Origin: an uncultured Kiritimatiellota bacterium
Lineage (GTDB): Bacteria; Verrucomicrobiota; Kiritimatiellia; RFP12; DVOR01
Reading direction: 5' to 3'
Length of the DNA: 64,000 bases
Assembly: GCA_944391055.1 (NCBI GenBank)
Contig: CALXSF010000007.1
Location: 1-64,000, forward strand
Positions within the stretch are counted from its first letter, which is position 1. Every line of letters begins with the position of its first letter. Below, piece by piece: positions 11,020-19,032 of this stretch. Made by a program: the position numbers and the translations under genes. The notes under the pieces are model-generated. The model ran no database searches. It saw only the letters and a list, made by a program, of their open reading frames with translations, and was not told the origin of the DNA.

Positions 11020-11892
11020 ATGCAAACCCCAACCCTCTCCGTCGTTATCCTCACCTACAACGAGCGACCGCACATCCGCCGGTGCATCGAGCGCGTCCGC
11101 CCCATCGCCACGGAGATTTTTGTGGTCGATTGCCATTCCACGGACGGGACGCAGGCGATCGCCCGCGCCCTTGGGGCGACCGTCGTCGAGCATGATTGGC
11201 CGGGGCTTTACGCGGTGCAGTTCAACTGGGCGTTGGACAATCTGCCGATCGCGGGCGACTGGACGCTGCGGTTGGACGCGGATGAGTATCTGGATGAGGC
11301 GGCCCTGCGGGAGTTGCCGGCGTTCCTGGCCCGTCAGCCGCGGACGGTGGAGGGCGTGACGCTGCGGTTGGGACGGGTTTTCCTGGGGCGGCCCATGCGG
11401 CATGGACTGGGGACGATCCGCCTTTTGCGGGTCTTCCGGACGGGATGCGGCCGCTGCGAGGGGAAGCTGATGGATGAGCATATCCATCTGCGCGGCGCGG
11501 TGGCGGATTTTGACGGGGCCTTCGTGGATCATAACCTGAACGACCTTTCGTGGTGGACGCGCAAGCACGATGGCTACGCGCTACGCGAGGCCGTGGATTT
11601 GCTGTTGGCCAATGACGCCACCGCCAAGAAGCAGACTTACCGTCGGTTGCCGATGTTCTGGCGCGCGGCGGCGTATTTCGTCTATCGCTATTTCCTGCGC
11701 CTTGGTTTCCTGGACGGCCGCGAGGGTTTCCTGTGGCATTTCTTGCAGGGGTGGTGGTATCGCACGTTGGTGGACGCCAAGGTGCTGGAACTGCATAAGT
11801 GCCTGAATGTCACGGGGGAGGGGAAGGTCTCTCGTGGTGCGCTTAGGGAGTTGCTGAAGTCGAAGGGTATCACCCTCCCGGACGCGCCCTAA
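11020..11892 (+). CDS. GT2 family glycosyltransferase (WaaE-like), copy 1 of 2
   Basis: Inverting GT-A glycosyltransferase of 290 residues resembling LPS core beta-1,4-glucosyltransferases (WaaE/KdtX). Seen: LSVVILTYNERPHIRRCIER at the start, the DCHSTDGT nucleotide-binding region, the LRLDADEYL DxD motif near residues 82-90, and a C-terminal amphipathic/hydrophobic stretch (YFVYRYFLRLGFLDG) suggesting membrane association. The ATG at 11020 was chosen over an in-frame upstream GTG at 10984, because the GTG lies inside the GT4 gene and the family N-terminus begins here. Paralogous along its whole length to the next gene. Confidence 0.87.
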   Translation: MQTPTLSVVILTYNERPHIRRCIERVRPIATEIFVVDCHSTDGTQAIARALGATVVEHDWPGLYAVQFNWALDNLPIAGDWTLRLDADEYLDEAALRELPAFLARQPRTVEGVTLRLGRVFLGRPMRHGLGTIRLLRVFRTGCGRCEGKLMDEHIHLRGAVADFDGAFVDHNLNDLSWWTRKHDGYALREAVDLLLANDATAKKQTYRRLPMFWRAAAYFVYRYFLRLGFLDGREGFLWHFLQGWWYRTLVDAKVLELHKCLNVTGEGKVSRGALRELLKSKGITLPDAP

Positions 11893-11895
11893 GCA

Positions 11896-11924
11896 GAGGG
11901 CCCTCCGGGGAACCGGAGGGCCTC
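11896..11924 (+). promoter_or_regulatory. hairpin holding the ribosome site of the second GT2 gene
   Basis: GGCCCTCCGG (11899-11908) pairs with CCGGAGGGCC (11913-11922) around a GGAA loop. There is no T-tract, so it is a poor terminator. The GGAGG that should serve the ATG at 11926 lies in the 3' arm, so translation of the second paralogue is predicted to depend on melting of this stem. Confidence 0.5.
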
Positions 11925-11925
11925 A

Positions 11926-12759
11926 ATGAAAAGCACGCTGTCTGTCATCATCCTCACCTTCAACGAGCGCCTGCACATCCGTCGGTGCATTGAGCGCATC
12001 CGCCCCATCGCCACGGAGATCTTTGTGGTCGATTGCCATTCCACGGACGGGACGCAGGCGATCGCCCGCGCCCTTGGGGCGACCGTCGTGGAGCATGATT
12101 GGCCGGGATGTCAGGCGGATCAGTTCAACTGGGCGCTGGACAATCTGCCGATCGCGGGCGACTGGGTGCTGCGGCTGGACGCGGATGAGTACCTGACGCC
12201 GGAATTGGCGGACGAGGTACGCGCGCGGCTGGACACGCTCCCGCCCGACGTCACGGGCGTCCGCTTCAAGCGACGGCATATCTTTTTGGGCAGGTGGGTG
12301 CGCCACGGCATCTATCCCGTCTGGCTGCTGCGCCTGGTGCGTCACGGCAAGGCGCGCTGCGAGCAGCGCAGGATGGATGAGCACCTGCGCCTCAGCGAGG
12401 GGCGCGAGATCCCGTTCGCCAACGATTTCGTCGACCACAACCTCAACGACCTTGTCTGGTGGAGCCAGAAGCATTTGGGCTATGCCCGGCGTGAGGCAGA
12501 CGACCTCGCCGAAGCGGATTTCGCCGTCGGCACGCTCACCGGGCAGGCCGCGTCCAAACGGCGGATGAAGGCGCGCTACGCGCACCTGCCGCGCTTCTGG
12601 CGGGCGCTGGCCTACTTTTGCTATCGCTATTTCCTGCGCTTGGGGTTCCTCGACGGCGCGCCGGGCTTCCTTTGGGCCTTCCTTCAGGCCCTTTGGTACC
12701 GCACGTTCGTGGATGCGCTCCTCTACGAGCGGGAACGGCGCGAAGGCCGCCGGGCTTGA
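11926..12759 (+). CDS. GT2 family glycosyltransferase (WaaE-like), copy 2 of 2
   Basis: A 277-residue paralogue of the preceding gene with the same layout: LSVIILTFNERLHIRRCIER, DCHSTDGT, LRLDADEYL and a C-terminal CYRYFLRLGFLDG stretch. About 100 bp around codons 30-65 are almost identical in DNA to the first copy while flanking parts differ more, which suggests gene conversion. A hairpin covering its ribosome site separates the two genes. Its last codons overlap the -35 of the next promoter (12756-12761). Presumed role is addition of a different residue to the same surface glycan. Confidence 0.87.
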   Translation: MKSTLSVIILTFNERLHIRRCIERIRPIATEIFVVDCHSTDGTQAIARALGATVVEHDWPGCQADQFNWALDNLPIAGDWVLRLDADEYLTPELADEVRARLDTLPPDVTGVRFKRRHIFLGRWVRHGIYPVWLLRLVRHGKARCEQRRMDEHLRLSEGREIPFANDFVDHNLNDLVWWSQKHLGYARREADDLAEADFAVGTLTGQAASKRRMKARYAHLPRFWRALAYFCYRYFLRLGFLDGAPGFLWAFLQALWYRTFVDALLYERERREGRRA

Positions 12760-12786
12760 CCTTGGAGCGCGCTCCGGTGTTACAGT
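12756..12786 (+). promoter_or_regulatory. MerR-type promoter with 19-bp spacer
   Basis: TTGACC (12756-12761) and TACAGT (12781-12786) are separated by 19 bases, and the spacer holds a perfect 12-bp palindrome GGAGCGCGCTCC (12764-12775). Overlong spacers with a centred dyad are the hallmark of promoters twisted into activity by MerR-family regulators. A second such site lies before cbiM (40994-41024). No MerR gene is in the window. Confidence 0.65.
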
Positions 12787-12819
12787 GGGTGGCCTTTCAA
12801 CGCGATTCAGGAGTGAACC

Positions 12820-13500
12820 ATGAAGCGACCCACCATCGTTTGCCATATGATGACCTCCGCCGACGGGCGGATTGACTGCGCCATGACCGCGAAGCTGCGC
12901 GGCGTGGACGATTATTACGCCACGTTGGCCGCGCTGGAGGCGCCCAGCACCCTCAGCGGGCGCGTCACGGCCCAACTTGAGATGGCCCTGCCGGGCCGCG
13001 CCGACCCCGGCGACCCCACGCCCATCGGCCGCGAGGCCTTCGCCAGGAACCGCGTGGCGGCGGGCTACGAAATCGTCGCGGACACCAAGGGCACGCTGCG
13101 CTGGGGAAGCGACGCGGAGGACGGGAAGCCCCGCCTCATCCTCGTCTCCGAGGCGGCGCCCAAGGCGTACCTGGAGGGGCTCGACGCCCTCGGCGTCTCG
13201 TGGGTCGCCTGCGGCAAAACGCGGATCGACCTGCCCCGAGCGATGGCGATCCTGTCCGAATCCTTCGGCGTGGGGCGGCTTGCCGTCGTCGGCGGCCCCA
13301 CCATCAACACCGCCTTCCTCTCCGCCGGTCTGCTGGACGAGGTGAGCCTGCTCGTCGGGCCGGGCATCGACGGCCGCGCGGGCTTCCCGCCGGTCTTCGA
13401 CGGCCTGCCGGAGGGGGCCGGGCCCGTGCCGCTGCGCCTGCTCTCCGCCAAGGCGTTCCCCTCCGGCGCGGTCTGGCTCCGCTATGCCCTCGCGCGCTGA
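12820..13500 (+). CDS. RibD C-terminal/dihydrofolate-reductase-like protein
   Basis: A 226-residue NAD(P)H-dependent reductase-fold protein of the RibD_C family. It starts with PTIVCHMMTSADGRIDC, the typical substrate-side strand and MTS.DG motif, and ends with the cofactor part SFGVGRLAVVGGPTINTAFL followed by LLDEVSLLVGP. Free-standing members may reduce pyrimidine or pterin intermediates or have unknown substrates, and there is no deaminase domain or rib operon here. The ATG follows CAGGAGTGAACC. It is a single-gene unit preceded by the MerR-type promoter, so expression may be inducible by a metal or stress signal. Confidence 0.8.
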   Translation: MKRPTIVCHMMTSADGRIDCAMTAKLRGVDDYYATLAALEAPSTLSGRVTAQLEMALPGRADPGDPTPIGREAFARNRVAAGYEIVADTKGTLRWGSDAEDGKPRLILVSEAAPKAYLEGLDALGVSWVACGKTRIDLPRAMAILSESFGVGRLAVVGGPTINTAFLSAGLLDEVSLLVGPGIDGRAGFPPVFDGLPEGAGPVPLRLLSAKAFPSGAVWLRYALAR

Positions 13501-13531
13501 GGCGGGGCGGCGTGCGGGGGGCGCGGGGATG

Positions 13532-13540
13532 TGCTATGCT
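13532..13540 (+). promoter_or_regulatory. extended -10 of the DUF3857 protein gene
   Basis: TGC followed by TATGCT (13535-13540); the predicted leader is about 16 nt with AAAGG before the ATG at 13563. Confidence 0.5.
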
Positions 13541-13562
13541 GTGGGGCAGAAAGGTCAGAACC

Positions 13563-16500
13563 ATGGATAGAATGCGTGCGAGAGTGTGGTTGGCCGCCGC
13601 GGTGGCGATGGTCGCGTGGGGGTGGGCGTCGGCGACGTTCCCGGCGATGCCCCGGATGTTGGACCGCGGCGAGACGCTGGCGCGCGTGGCCGAGGTGACG
13701 CGCGCGGACGCGCCGGACGCGGACACGCTGACGGTGGCCGAGGCGCAGTGGGTGGAGTACGCCCCCGACGGCACGGACATCATGTGGGTGGAGTTTTGGG
13801 CGAAGGCGCTGACGGAACCCGGGGCGAAGGAACTGCGCGCGATGCCGCTCTGGTTCAAGGAGGGGTGGTCCGAGGCGGGCTTCCTCCTGGCGGAGGTGGT
13901 CGGGCCCGACGGCTCGGCCACGCCCATCGACCTGGGGGCCAACGTGGCCGTGGCGACGAGCAACGACGGCCATGACGCGAACATCTATGACCCGACAGCG
14001 AAGCGTTTGGTGCTGACGGTGCCCCGGACGGCGGTGGGCGACACGCTCCATGTGGTGGCGGCCTACCGCACGCTCCGCCCCCGCATCCCCGACACCTTCG
14101 CGACGCGGTGCGTCCTTGAGAGCTTCGAGGGGCCCGTGCCGTACGCCGAGCTGACGGTGGTGGCGCCCAAGGAGCTGCCGCTGCGCAGCGAGGCCCTGCT
14201 CGACGAGGTGCCCGGGACCGTCGCCGCCAGCCGCGAGACCCTCGCTGACGGCCGCACGCTCCACCGTTGGGTGGCCCGCGACGTGCCCCAGAGCTTCGCC
14301 GAGGACAAGATGCCCGACGCCGCCGTCTCCCTCCAGCGCGTGGCCGTCTCCACCTTCGAGTCCTGGGAGGCGATCTCGAAGTGGTATTGGGCGCTCTGCG
14401 CCAAGCACATGGAGACGACCCCGGCCATCGACGCCAAGGTCAGGGAGCTCACCGAGGGGAAGGATCGGGAAGGGCAGATCGAGGCGCTCTTCGGGTTCGT
14501 CGCCCAAGGCATCCGCTACATGGGCATCATCGCCGAGGACACCGCGCCCGGCTACGAGCCGCATGACGTCGCCCTCACCTTCAACAACCGCTACGGCGTC
14601 TGCCGCGACAAGGGCGTGCTCCTGGTGGCCATGCTCCGCAAGGCGGGCATCGACGCCTATCCCGTCATCATCCATGCCGGCAGCCCCCGCGACCGCGAGG
14701 TGCCCATGCCCTACTTCAACCACGCCGTCGTCGCCATCGACGAGGGCGGGCGGAACTACAGGCTGCTGGACCCGACCGACGACACCGCCCGCGCGGAGTT
14801 CCCCGCCTACCTCAGCAATTGCTCGTTCCTCGTCGCCCGGCCGGAGGGGGAGGATCTGCGCGAGAGCCCCGTCCCAGGCCCCGAACGGAACATGACCGAG
14901 ATCGAGACCCTGGGCGAGCTTGACGCCTCCGGCGACCTGATCCTCTCCGCCACCCTCCGCTTCGGCGGCGTGAACGACAACGTCTACCGCCCCGCCTTTG
15001 TCCGGAACCAGCCCGAGGCCGTCCGCGACCTCTTCGACGGCCTCCTCAAACGCGCCGCGCCTGGGGCGGAACTCGCTGCGATCGAGGTCTCCCCCGAGGA
15101 TCCGAAGGACATCTCCCAGCCGCTCGTCGTCCGCCTCGAGGGGCGCGTCCCCGGGTTCGGCGTGCCCGACGCCAAGGGGCACACGCTGGTCTCCCTGCCG
15201 TTCCTCAGCCGGGTCTTCGGCATGGTCAACTTCCTCTTCGGCGGGCTCAGCCAGCCCACGCGCAAGTACGACTGGGAGATCGAGGCCCCCTGCGGCGTCC
15301 GCGAGACGCTCACCCTCCGCGGCCTGGGCCGCCTCGGCAAGGCCGAGCTGCTCCCCGACGACCCCATCCTCAAGGCCAACGGCGCCTCGTTCGACATCGT
15401 CTGCCGCCGCGCCGAGAACGGCGACCTCACCCTCACCCGCGAGCTGGTCCTCGCCCACAAGGTCTACACGCCCGAGGACTACCGCGCCCTCCGCCGCTTC
15501 AAGGAGCGCATGAGCCGCGTCGAGAGCCTGCGCCCCCTCTTCGCGAAGCCCGCCGGGCAGGACGTCGACGCCGAGGTGCTCCTGAGCGTCGCCTCGGAAA
15601 GCGTGGCGGAGGACGGCACGCGCACCCGCCGCATCGTGACCGACAAGCGCATCCTCACCTTCCAGGGCAAGCGCGAGAACGGCGAGGTCGTCTTTGTCCA
15701 CAACCCCGACACCGAGACCCTGACCCTCAACGCCGTCGAGGTCACCACGCCCACCGGCGACCGCGTGCCCATCACCGAGAAGGAGATCTCCCGCCTGGAC
15801 GTCGACGGGGCCGCCCTCGCGCCCCGCTATCCCGCCTTCCGCCAGACCGTCCTTTCCCTCCCGGCCGTGGAGGTCGGCGCCGTGACCCATGTGGACGTCA
15901 CCACCACCGCCGCCGCGGAAGGGCCCTTCACCCAATGCGTCACCTTCGGGGCCGGCGCCTATCCCACGCGCGAGGAGCGCTACACGCTCACCCTGCCCCT
16001 CGCGCTGGACGGCGAGCTCCGCGTCGCCGAGCGGAACTTCGCCGACGTCGACGTCGCCCGCACCGTCGTCACCAACGGCACGGAGGTCTCCCGCACATGG
16101 GTCGTGCGCGGTCTCCCCGCCGTCAGGCCCGAGCCCGCCACGCCCTCGGCGCCCCTGATCCGCCCCACGCTCCACCTGGCCCTCCGCGACGCCGCCGCGC
16201 ACCGTGCGCTGCCCCCCGTCATCGCGCGGGCGGAGGCCCTCGCCGGCGAACCCGGCGAGGCCGTCGAACAGACCGCCGGGCGCCTCGTCGAGGGGCTTGG
16301 CGACGAGGATCTTGAGGGCCGCCTCCGCGCCGTGCAGGCCTTCATGGCCAAGCGTATCCGCAAGGACGGCCCCGCTTGGTCGTCGCTCCGTTGGGGGACG
16401 CTCACGCCCCCCGCCGTCACCCTCGCCGAAGGCTACGGCAACCGCCTCGACCGGCTCGTCCTCCAGCTGGCCCTCCTCCGCGCCGCCGGGGTCGAGGCCT

Positions 16501-17381
16501 CGCTCGCCTTCGCCGCCGACAACGACCTGGACGTCGAGCTCCTCTTCGGCGAACGCCTAGCCCTCCGCAGCGTCCCCATGTGGAGCCGCTGGACGACCCC
16601 CTACATCGTCCTTCCCGACGGCCGCCTGGTGGGCGACGAGGGCGAGCTCGCGGAGCCCGGCACCGCCGCCCGCGACTCCTGCGCCCTCATGACCGCCCGC
16701 GGCCGCACGCTCTACGCGCGGCCCCCGGCCCTCCGCACGCGCGCCGAGACCGACACCACCCTTGTCCTCCAGCCGAACGGCGACGCCACCATCGCCTCCG
16801 CCACCCGCAGCTGGGGCGCCCTTGCCGGCGCCGTCCGCCAGGCCGAGCGCGACGTCACCCCCGAGAACCGCCGCCGCGCCATCGCCGCCCTCGCCGAATC
16901 CATCGCGCCCGGCGCGCAGCCCGTCAGCGAATACACCGTCGACGCCCGCTCCTATCCCACCCGCACCCGCCTCGCCGTCGAGGCCAAGGCCTACGCCCCG
17001 CGCCGCGGCCGCCTCCTCTCCCTCCCGCTCAACGGCCTGCTGGGCCCCGCCTACGGCCTGCGCGGCGTCGTCCGCGAGAACCCCATCTGGCAGGGCGGCG
17101 TCGACGGTGCCCGCCGCACCCTCGACCTGTGGCTCCCCCCCGGCTCCGAGATCCTCTCCAAGCCCGAGCCCTTCGCCCTCTCCCTCCCCGGCGGCGGACG
17201 CCAGACTCTCACCTGCCGGCAGGCGCTCATGCCCAACGGCTGGCTGCGCCTCACCTACGTCGCCGAAAGCGCCCGCCCCCCGGCCCTCCTCGACGCCTGG
17301 ATGTTCCCCGCGCTCATCGAGCTGGATCGCCGCCTCACCGCCCCCACCATGCGCAACCTGATCCTCCGCCTCCCCGAGTGA
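13563..17381 (+). CDS. very large secreted DUF3857/transglutaminase-like protein
   Basis: A 1272-residue exported protein. A signal peptide (VWLAAAVAMVAWGWASA) opens it, followed by a DUF3857-like beta region and a transglutaminase-like cysteine-protease-fold domain with an apparent triad Cys347 (YGVCRDKG), His387 (YFNHAVV) and Asp403 (LLDPTDD). A second copy of the beta plus transglutaminase arrangement occupies roughly residues 760-1272. There the aligned segment YGNRLDRLVLQLALLRAAG has Arg961 in place of the cysteine and no obvious histidine, so it is probably inactive. The usual single-unit members are about half this length. The substrate is unknown; periplasmic peptide processing is only a guess. 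tsaD starts four bases after its stop. An in-frame extension upstream is not coding. Confidence 0.8.
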   Translation: MDRMRARVWLAAAVAMVAWGWASATFPAMPRMLDRGETLARVAEVTRADAPDADTLTVAEAQWVEYAPDGTDIMWVEFWAKALTEPGAKELRAMPLWFKEGWSEAGFLLAEVVGPDGSATPIDLGANVAVATSNDGHDANIYDPTAKRLVLTVPRTAVGDTLHVVAAYRTLRPRIPDTFATRCVLESFEGPVPYAELTVVAPKELPLRSEALLDEVPGTVAASRETLADGRTLHRWVARDVPQSFAEDKMPDAAVSLQRVAVSTFESWEAISKWYWALCAKHMETTPAIDAKVRELTEGKDREGQIEALFGFVAQGIRYMGIIAEDTAPGYEPHDVALTFNNRYGVCRDKGVLLVAMLRKAGIDAYPVIIHAGSPRDREVPMPYFNHAVVAIDEGGRNYRLLDPTDDTARAEFPAYLSNCSFLVARPEGEDLRESPVPGPERNMTEIETLGELDASGDLILSATLRFGGVNDNVYRPAFVRNQPEAVRDLFDGLLKRAAPGAELAAIEVSPEDPKDISQPLVVRLEGRVPGFGVPDAKGHTLVSLPFLSRVFGMVNFLFGGLSQPTRKYDWEIEAPCGVRETLTLRGLGRLGKAELLPDDPILKANGASFDIVCRRAENGDLTLTRELVLAHKVYTPEDYRALRRFKERMSRVESLRPLFAKPAGQDVDAEVLLSVASESVAEDGTRTRRIVTDKRILTFQGKRENGEVVFVHNPDTETLTLNAVEVTTPTGDRVPITEKEISRLDVDGAALAPRYPAFRQTVLSLPAVEVGAVTHVDVTTTAAAEGPFTQCVTFGAGAYPTREERYTLTLPLALDGELRVAERNFADVDVARTVVTNGTEVSRTWVVRGLPAVRPEPATPSAPLIRPTLHLALRDAAAHRALPPVIARAEALAGEPGEAVEQTAGRLVEGLGDEDLEGRLRAVQAFMAKRIRKDGPAWSSLRWGTLTPPAVTLAEGYGNRLDRLVLQLALLRAAGVEASLAFAADNDLDVELLFGERLALRSVPMWSRWTTPYIVLPDGRLVGDEGELAEPGTAARDSCALMTARGRTLYARPPALRTRAETDTTLVLQPNGDATIASATRSWGALAGAVRQAERDVTPENRRRAIAALAESIAPGAQPVSEYTVDARSYPTRTRLAVEAKAYAPRRGRLLSLPLNGLLGPAYGLRGVVRENPIWQGGVDGARRTLDLWLPPGSEILSKPEPFALSLPGGGRQTLTCRQALMPNGWLRLTYVAESARPPALLDAWMFPALIELDRRLTAPTMRNLILRLPE

Positions 17382-17385
17382 GCCC

Positions 17386-18447
17386 ATGACCGTCCTCGGC
17401 ATCGAGAGCTCCTGCGACGAGACCGCCGTCGCCGTCGTCCGCGGCGGCGACGAGGTGCTGGCCTCCGTCGTTTACTCCCAAATCCCTCTCCATCAGCCCT
17501 ACGGCGGCGTCGTCCCCGAGGTCGCCAGCCGGGCGCACGTCGAGAAGATCCGCGCCGTGGCCGAGGAGGCCCTCGCCCGCGCCTTCCCCGGCGAGCCCGA
17601 CCCGTGGGCGCGGATCGACGCCCTCGCCGCGACGCGCGGCCCCGGCCTCGCCGCCGCCCTCCTTGTCGGCTGGACCTTCGCCAAGGGCCTGGCCCTGGCC
17701 CTCGGCAAGCCGCTCATCCCGATCAACCACATGCACGCCCATCTCTGGTCCGTCCGCCTCGGCCACCCCGAGCTGCGCGGCGCGGATCTCTGGCCCCAGC
17801 TTGGCCTGGCCGTCAGCGGCGGGCACACCTGCTTTGTGGCCTCCGAGGGCCCGGACTGCCACCGCCTCCTTGGGCAGACCATCGACGACGCCGCCGGCGA
17901 GGCCTTCGACAAAGCCGCCAAGCGCCTCGGCCTGGGCTACCCCGGCGGCCCGGCCGTCGACAAGGCCGCCCGCCAGGCCCCCGCCGGCGCCGACCGCGCC
18001 ATCCGCTTCCCCGAGGGGCGCGTCTCCGCCGACCACCCCCTGCCGCCCGGCTGGCGGCCCGAGCTCTGCGTCTCCTTCAGCGGCCTCAAGACCGCCCTCC
18101 TCGCCTACGTCCAGAAGCACCCGCCCCAAGGCGAGGCCGACGTCGCCACCCTCTGCGCCAGCTACCAGGCCGCCATCGTCGACGCCCTCGCCAAGCGCGC
18201 CGACCGCGCCCTCGCCGCCGCGCCCTACCGCAGCCTGGCCCTTGGCGGCGGCGTCTCCCTCAACCGGTGCCTGCGCGAGGCCCTCGCCCGCGTCGCCGCG
18301 CGCCGCGGCGTCCGCCTGCTCCTGGCCGAGCCCTGCCACTGCGGCGACAACGCCGCCATGATCGCCGGCCTCGCCTCCGTCCTTCCCCTCCCCCAAGACC
18401 CCCTCGCCGCCCTCGCGCTGGACGTTGACCCCTCCCTTCCCGTCTGA
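17386..18447 (+). CDS. tsaD: tRNA N6-adenosine threonylcarbamoyltransferase TsaD
   Basis: Transfers the threonylcarbamoyl group from TC-AMP to A37 of ANN-decoding tRNAs together with TsaB and TsaE. It has 353 residues and begins MTVLGIESSCDETAVAVV, the kinase-like phosphate motif. The metal-binding HMHAH is at about 115-119, LAVSGGHT follows, and the C-terminal GGGVSLN and GDNAAMIA segments complete the ASKHA fold. It starts four bases after the DUF3857 gene, so it is probably cotranscribed. tsaE is also in this window (24933); tsaB was not seen. A strong terminator follows. Confidence 0.97.
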   Translation: MTVLGIESSCDETAVAVVRGGDEVLASVVYSQIPLHQPYGGVVPEVASRAHVEKIRAVAEEALARAFPGEPDPWARIDALAATRGPGLAAALLVGWTFAKGLALALGKPLIPINHMHAHLWSVRLGHPELRGADLWPQLGLAVSGGHTCFVASEGPDCHRLLGQTIDDAAGEAFDKAAKRLGLGYPGGPAVDKAARQAPAGADRAIRFPEGRVSADHPLPPGWRPELCVSFSGLKTALLAYVQKHPPQGEADVATLCASYQAAIVDALAKRADRALAAAPYRSLALGGGVSLNRCLREALARVAARRGVRLLLAEPCHCGDNAAMIAGLASVLPLPQDPLAALALDVDPSLPV

Positions 18448-18466
18448 GGCGCGCGCACGTTGCCGA

Positions 18467-18496
18467 AGCTCCCCGCCCGCCGCGGGGGGCTTTTTT
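18467..18496 (+). terminator. terminator after tsaD
   Basis: A 10-bp stem (18467-18476 with 18482-18491, one G.U pair) and five-base loop lead into six T. It faces the tRNA terminator coming from the other strand. Confidence 0.85.
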
Positions 18497-18506
18497 CGTC
18501 CCCGCA

Positions 18507-18542
18507 AAAGAAAAACGCCGCGAGCCCTTCGGCTTGCGGCGT
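18507..18542 (-). terminator. terminator of the tRNA-Arg/tRNA-fMet unit
   Basis: Read on the minus strand, a 12-bp stem (18531-18542 with 18515-18526, loop of four) is followed by a run of T interrupted once. It lies directly downstream of the initiator tRNA. Confidence 0.85.
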
Positions 18543-18548
18543 CCAAGA

Positions 18549-18625
<77 letters not shown>

Positions 18626-18630
18626 TTCAG

Positions 18631-18707
18631 TGGCGCGCCTTGGAGGATTTGAACCTCCAACCTTCTGATCCGTAGTCAGATGCTCTATCCAATTGAGCTA
18701 AAGGCGC
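18631..18707 (-). tRNA. tRNA-Arg (ACG)
   Basis: A 77-nt cloverleaf: acceptor GCGCCTT/AAGGCGC, discriminator G, encoded CCA, anticodon loop CTACGGA (ACG; A34 is normally edited to inosine), and T-loop TTCAAAT. It lies five bases upstream of the initiator tRNA on the same strand, so the two form a short tRNA operon. Confidence 0.95.
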
Positions 18708-18721
18708 TGAAAACGGGACAT

Positions 18722-18750
18722 AGAATAGCAAAGCCCCCGCGACCGTGCAA
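18722..18750 (-). promoter_or_regulatory. tRNA operon promoter
   Basis: On the minus strand, TTGCAC (18750-18745), a 17-base spacer and TATTCT (18727-18722) form a full sigma-70-type promoter 15 bases upstream of tRNA-Arg. Confidence 0.65.
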
Positions 18751-18861
18751 GCCTTTTTTTGCCGAAATCGAAAAAAGGCGCGCCGCGCCCACGTCGTCCC
18801 CTGTCGCGCGGGCGGCTTCGCGCGGGCGAAGGCGTTCCCTGTCCCGCCCTCCGCCGGCCTT

Positions 18862-18927
18862 GGGGAGTTGCGGCGTGTCTCGGGGGGACTTGCGGCGCGA
18901 TCCGGGGGGAGTTGCGGCGCGATCCGG
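18862..18927 (+). repeat. three 22-bp tandem direct repeats upstream of the TonB receptor
   Basis: Units at 18862-18883, 18884-18905 and 18906-18927 follow GGGGAsTTGCGGCGyGwyyCGG with no gap; units 2 and 3 differ at one base. They lie 105-170 bases upstream of the receptor start, in the only gap above 300 bases (18708-19032). The rest of that gap shows the tRNA promoter at its left end, the receptor -10 at its right end and otherwise GC-rich sequence without ORF or RNA signal. The spacing of two helical turns would suit a repeated operator. Confidence 0.65.
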
Positions 18928-19016
18928 GAAACGGGGCCCGTGATTGCGTTGGGGCCGGGGGCGGCGGCGGGGCGCGCGGGGCGGGCGGTTTTTCGCTTGC
19001 GGGGGGGTGCGGAATG

Positions 19017-19025
19017 TGTTAGGCT
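19017..19025 (+). promoter_or_regulatory. extended -10 of the TonB receptor gene, leaderless geometry
   Basis: TGT followed by TAGGCT (19020-19025), then seven bases, then ATG at 19033. No Shine-Dalgarno is present. Confidence 0.5.
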
Positions 19026-19032
19026 TAGCCTC

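Noticed and set aside
18862..18927. CRISPR array
   Set aside because: Three 22-bp units are directly adjacent without spacers and no cas genes are in the window, so they are tandem repeats, not CRISPR.
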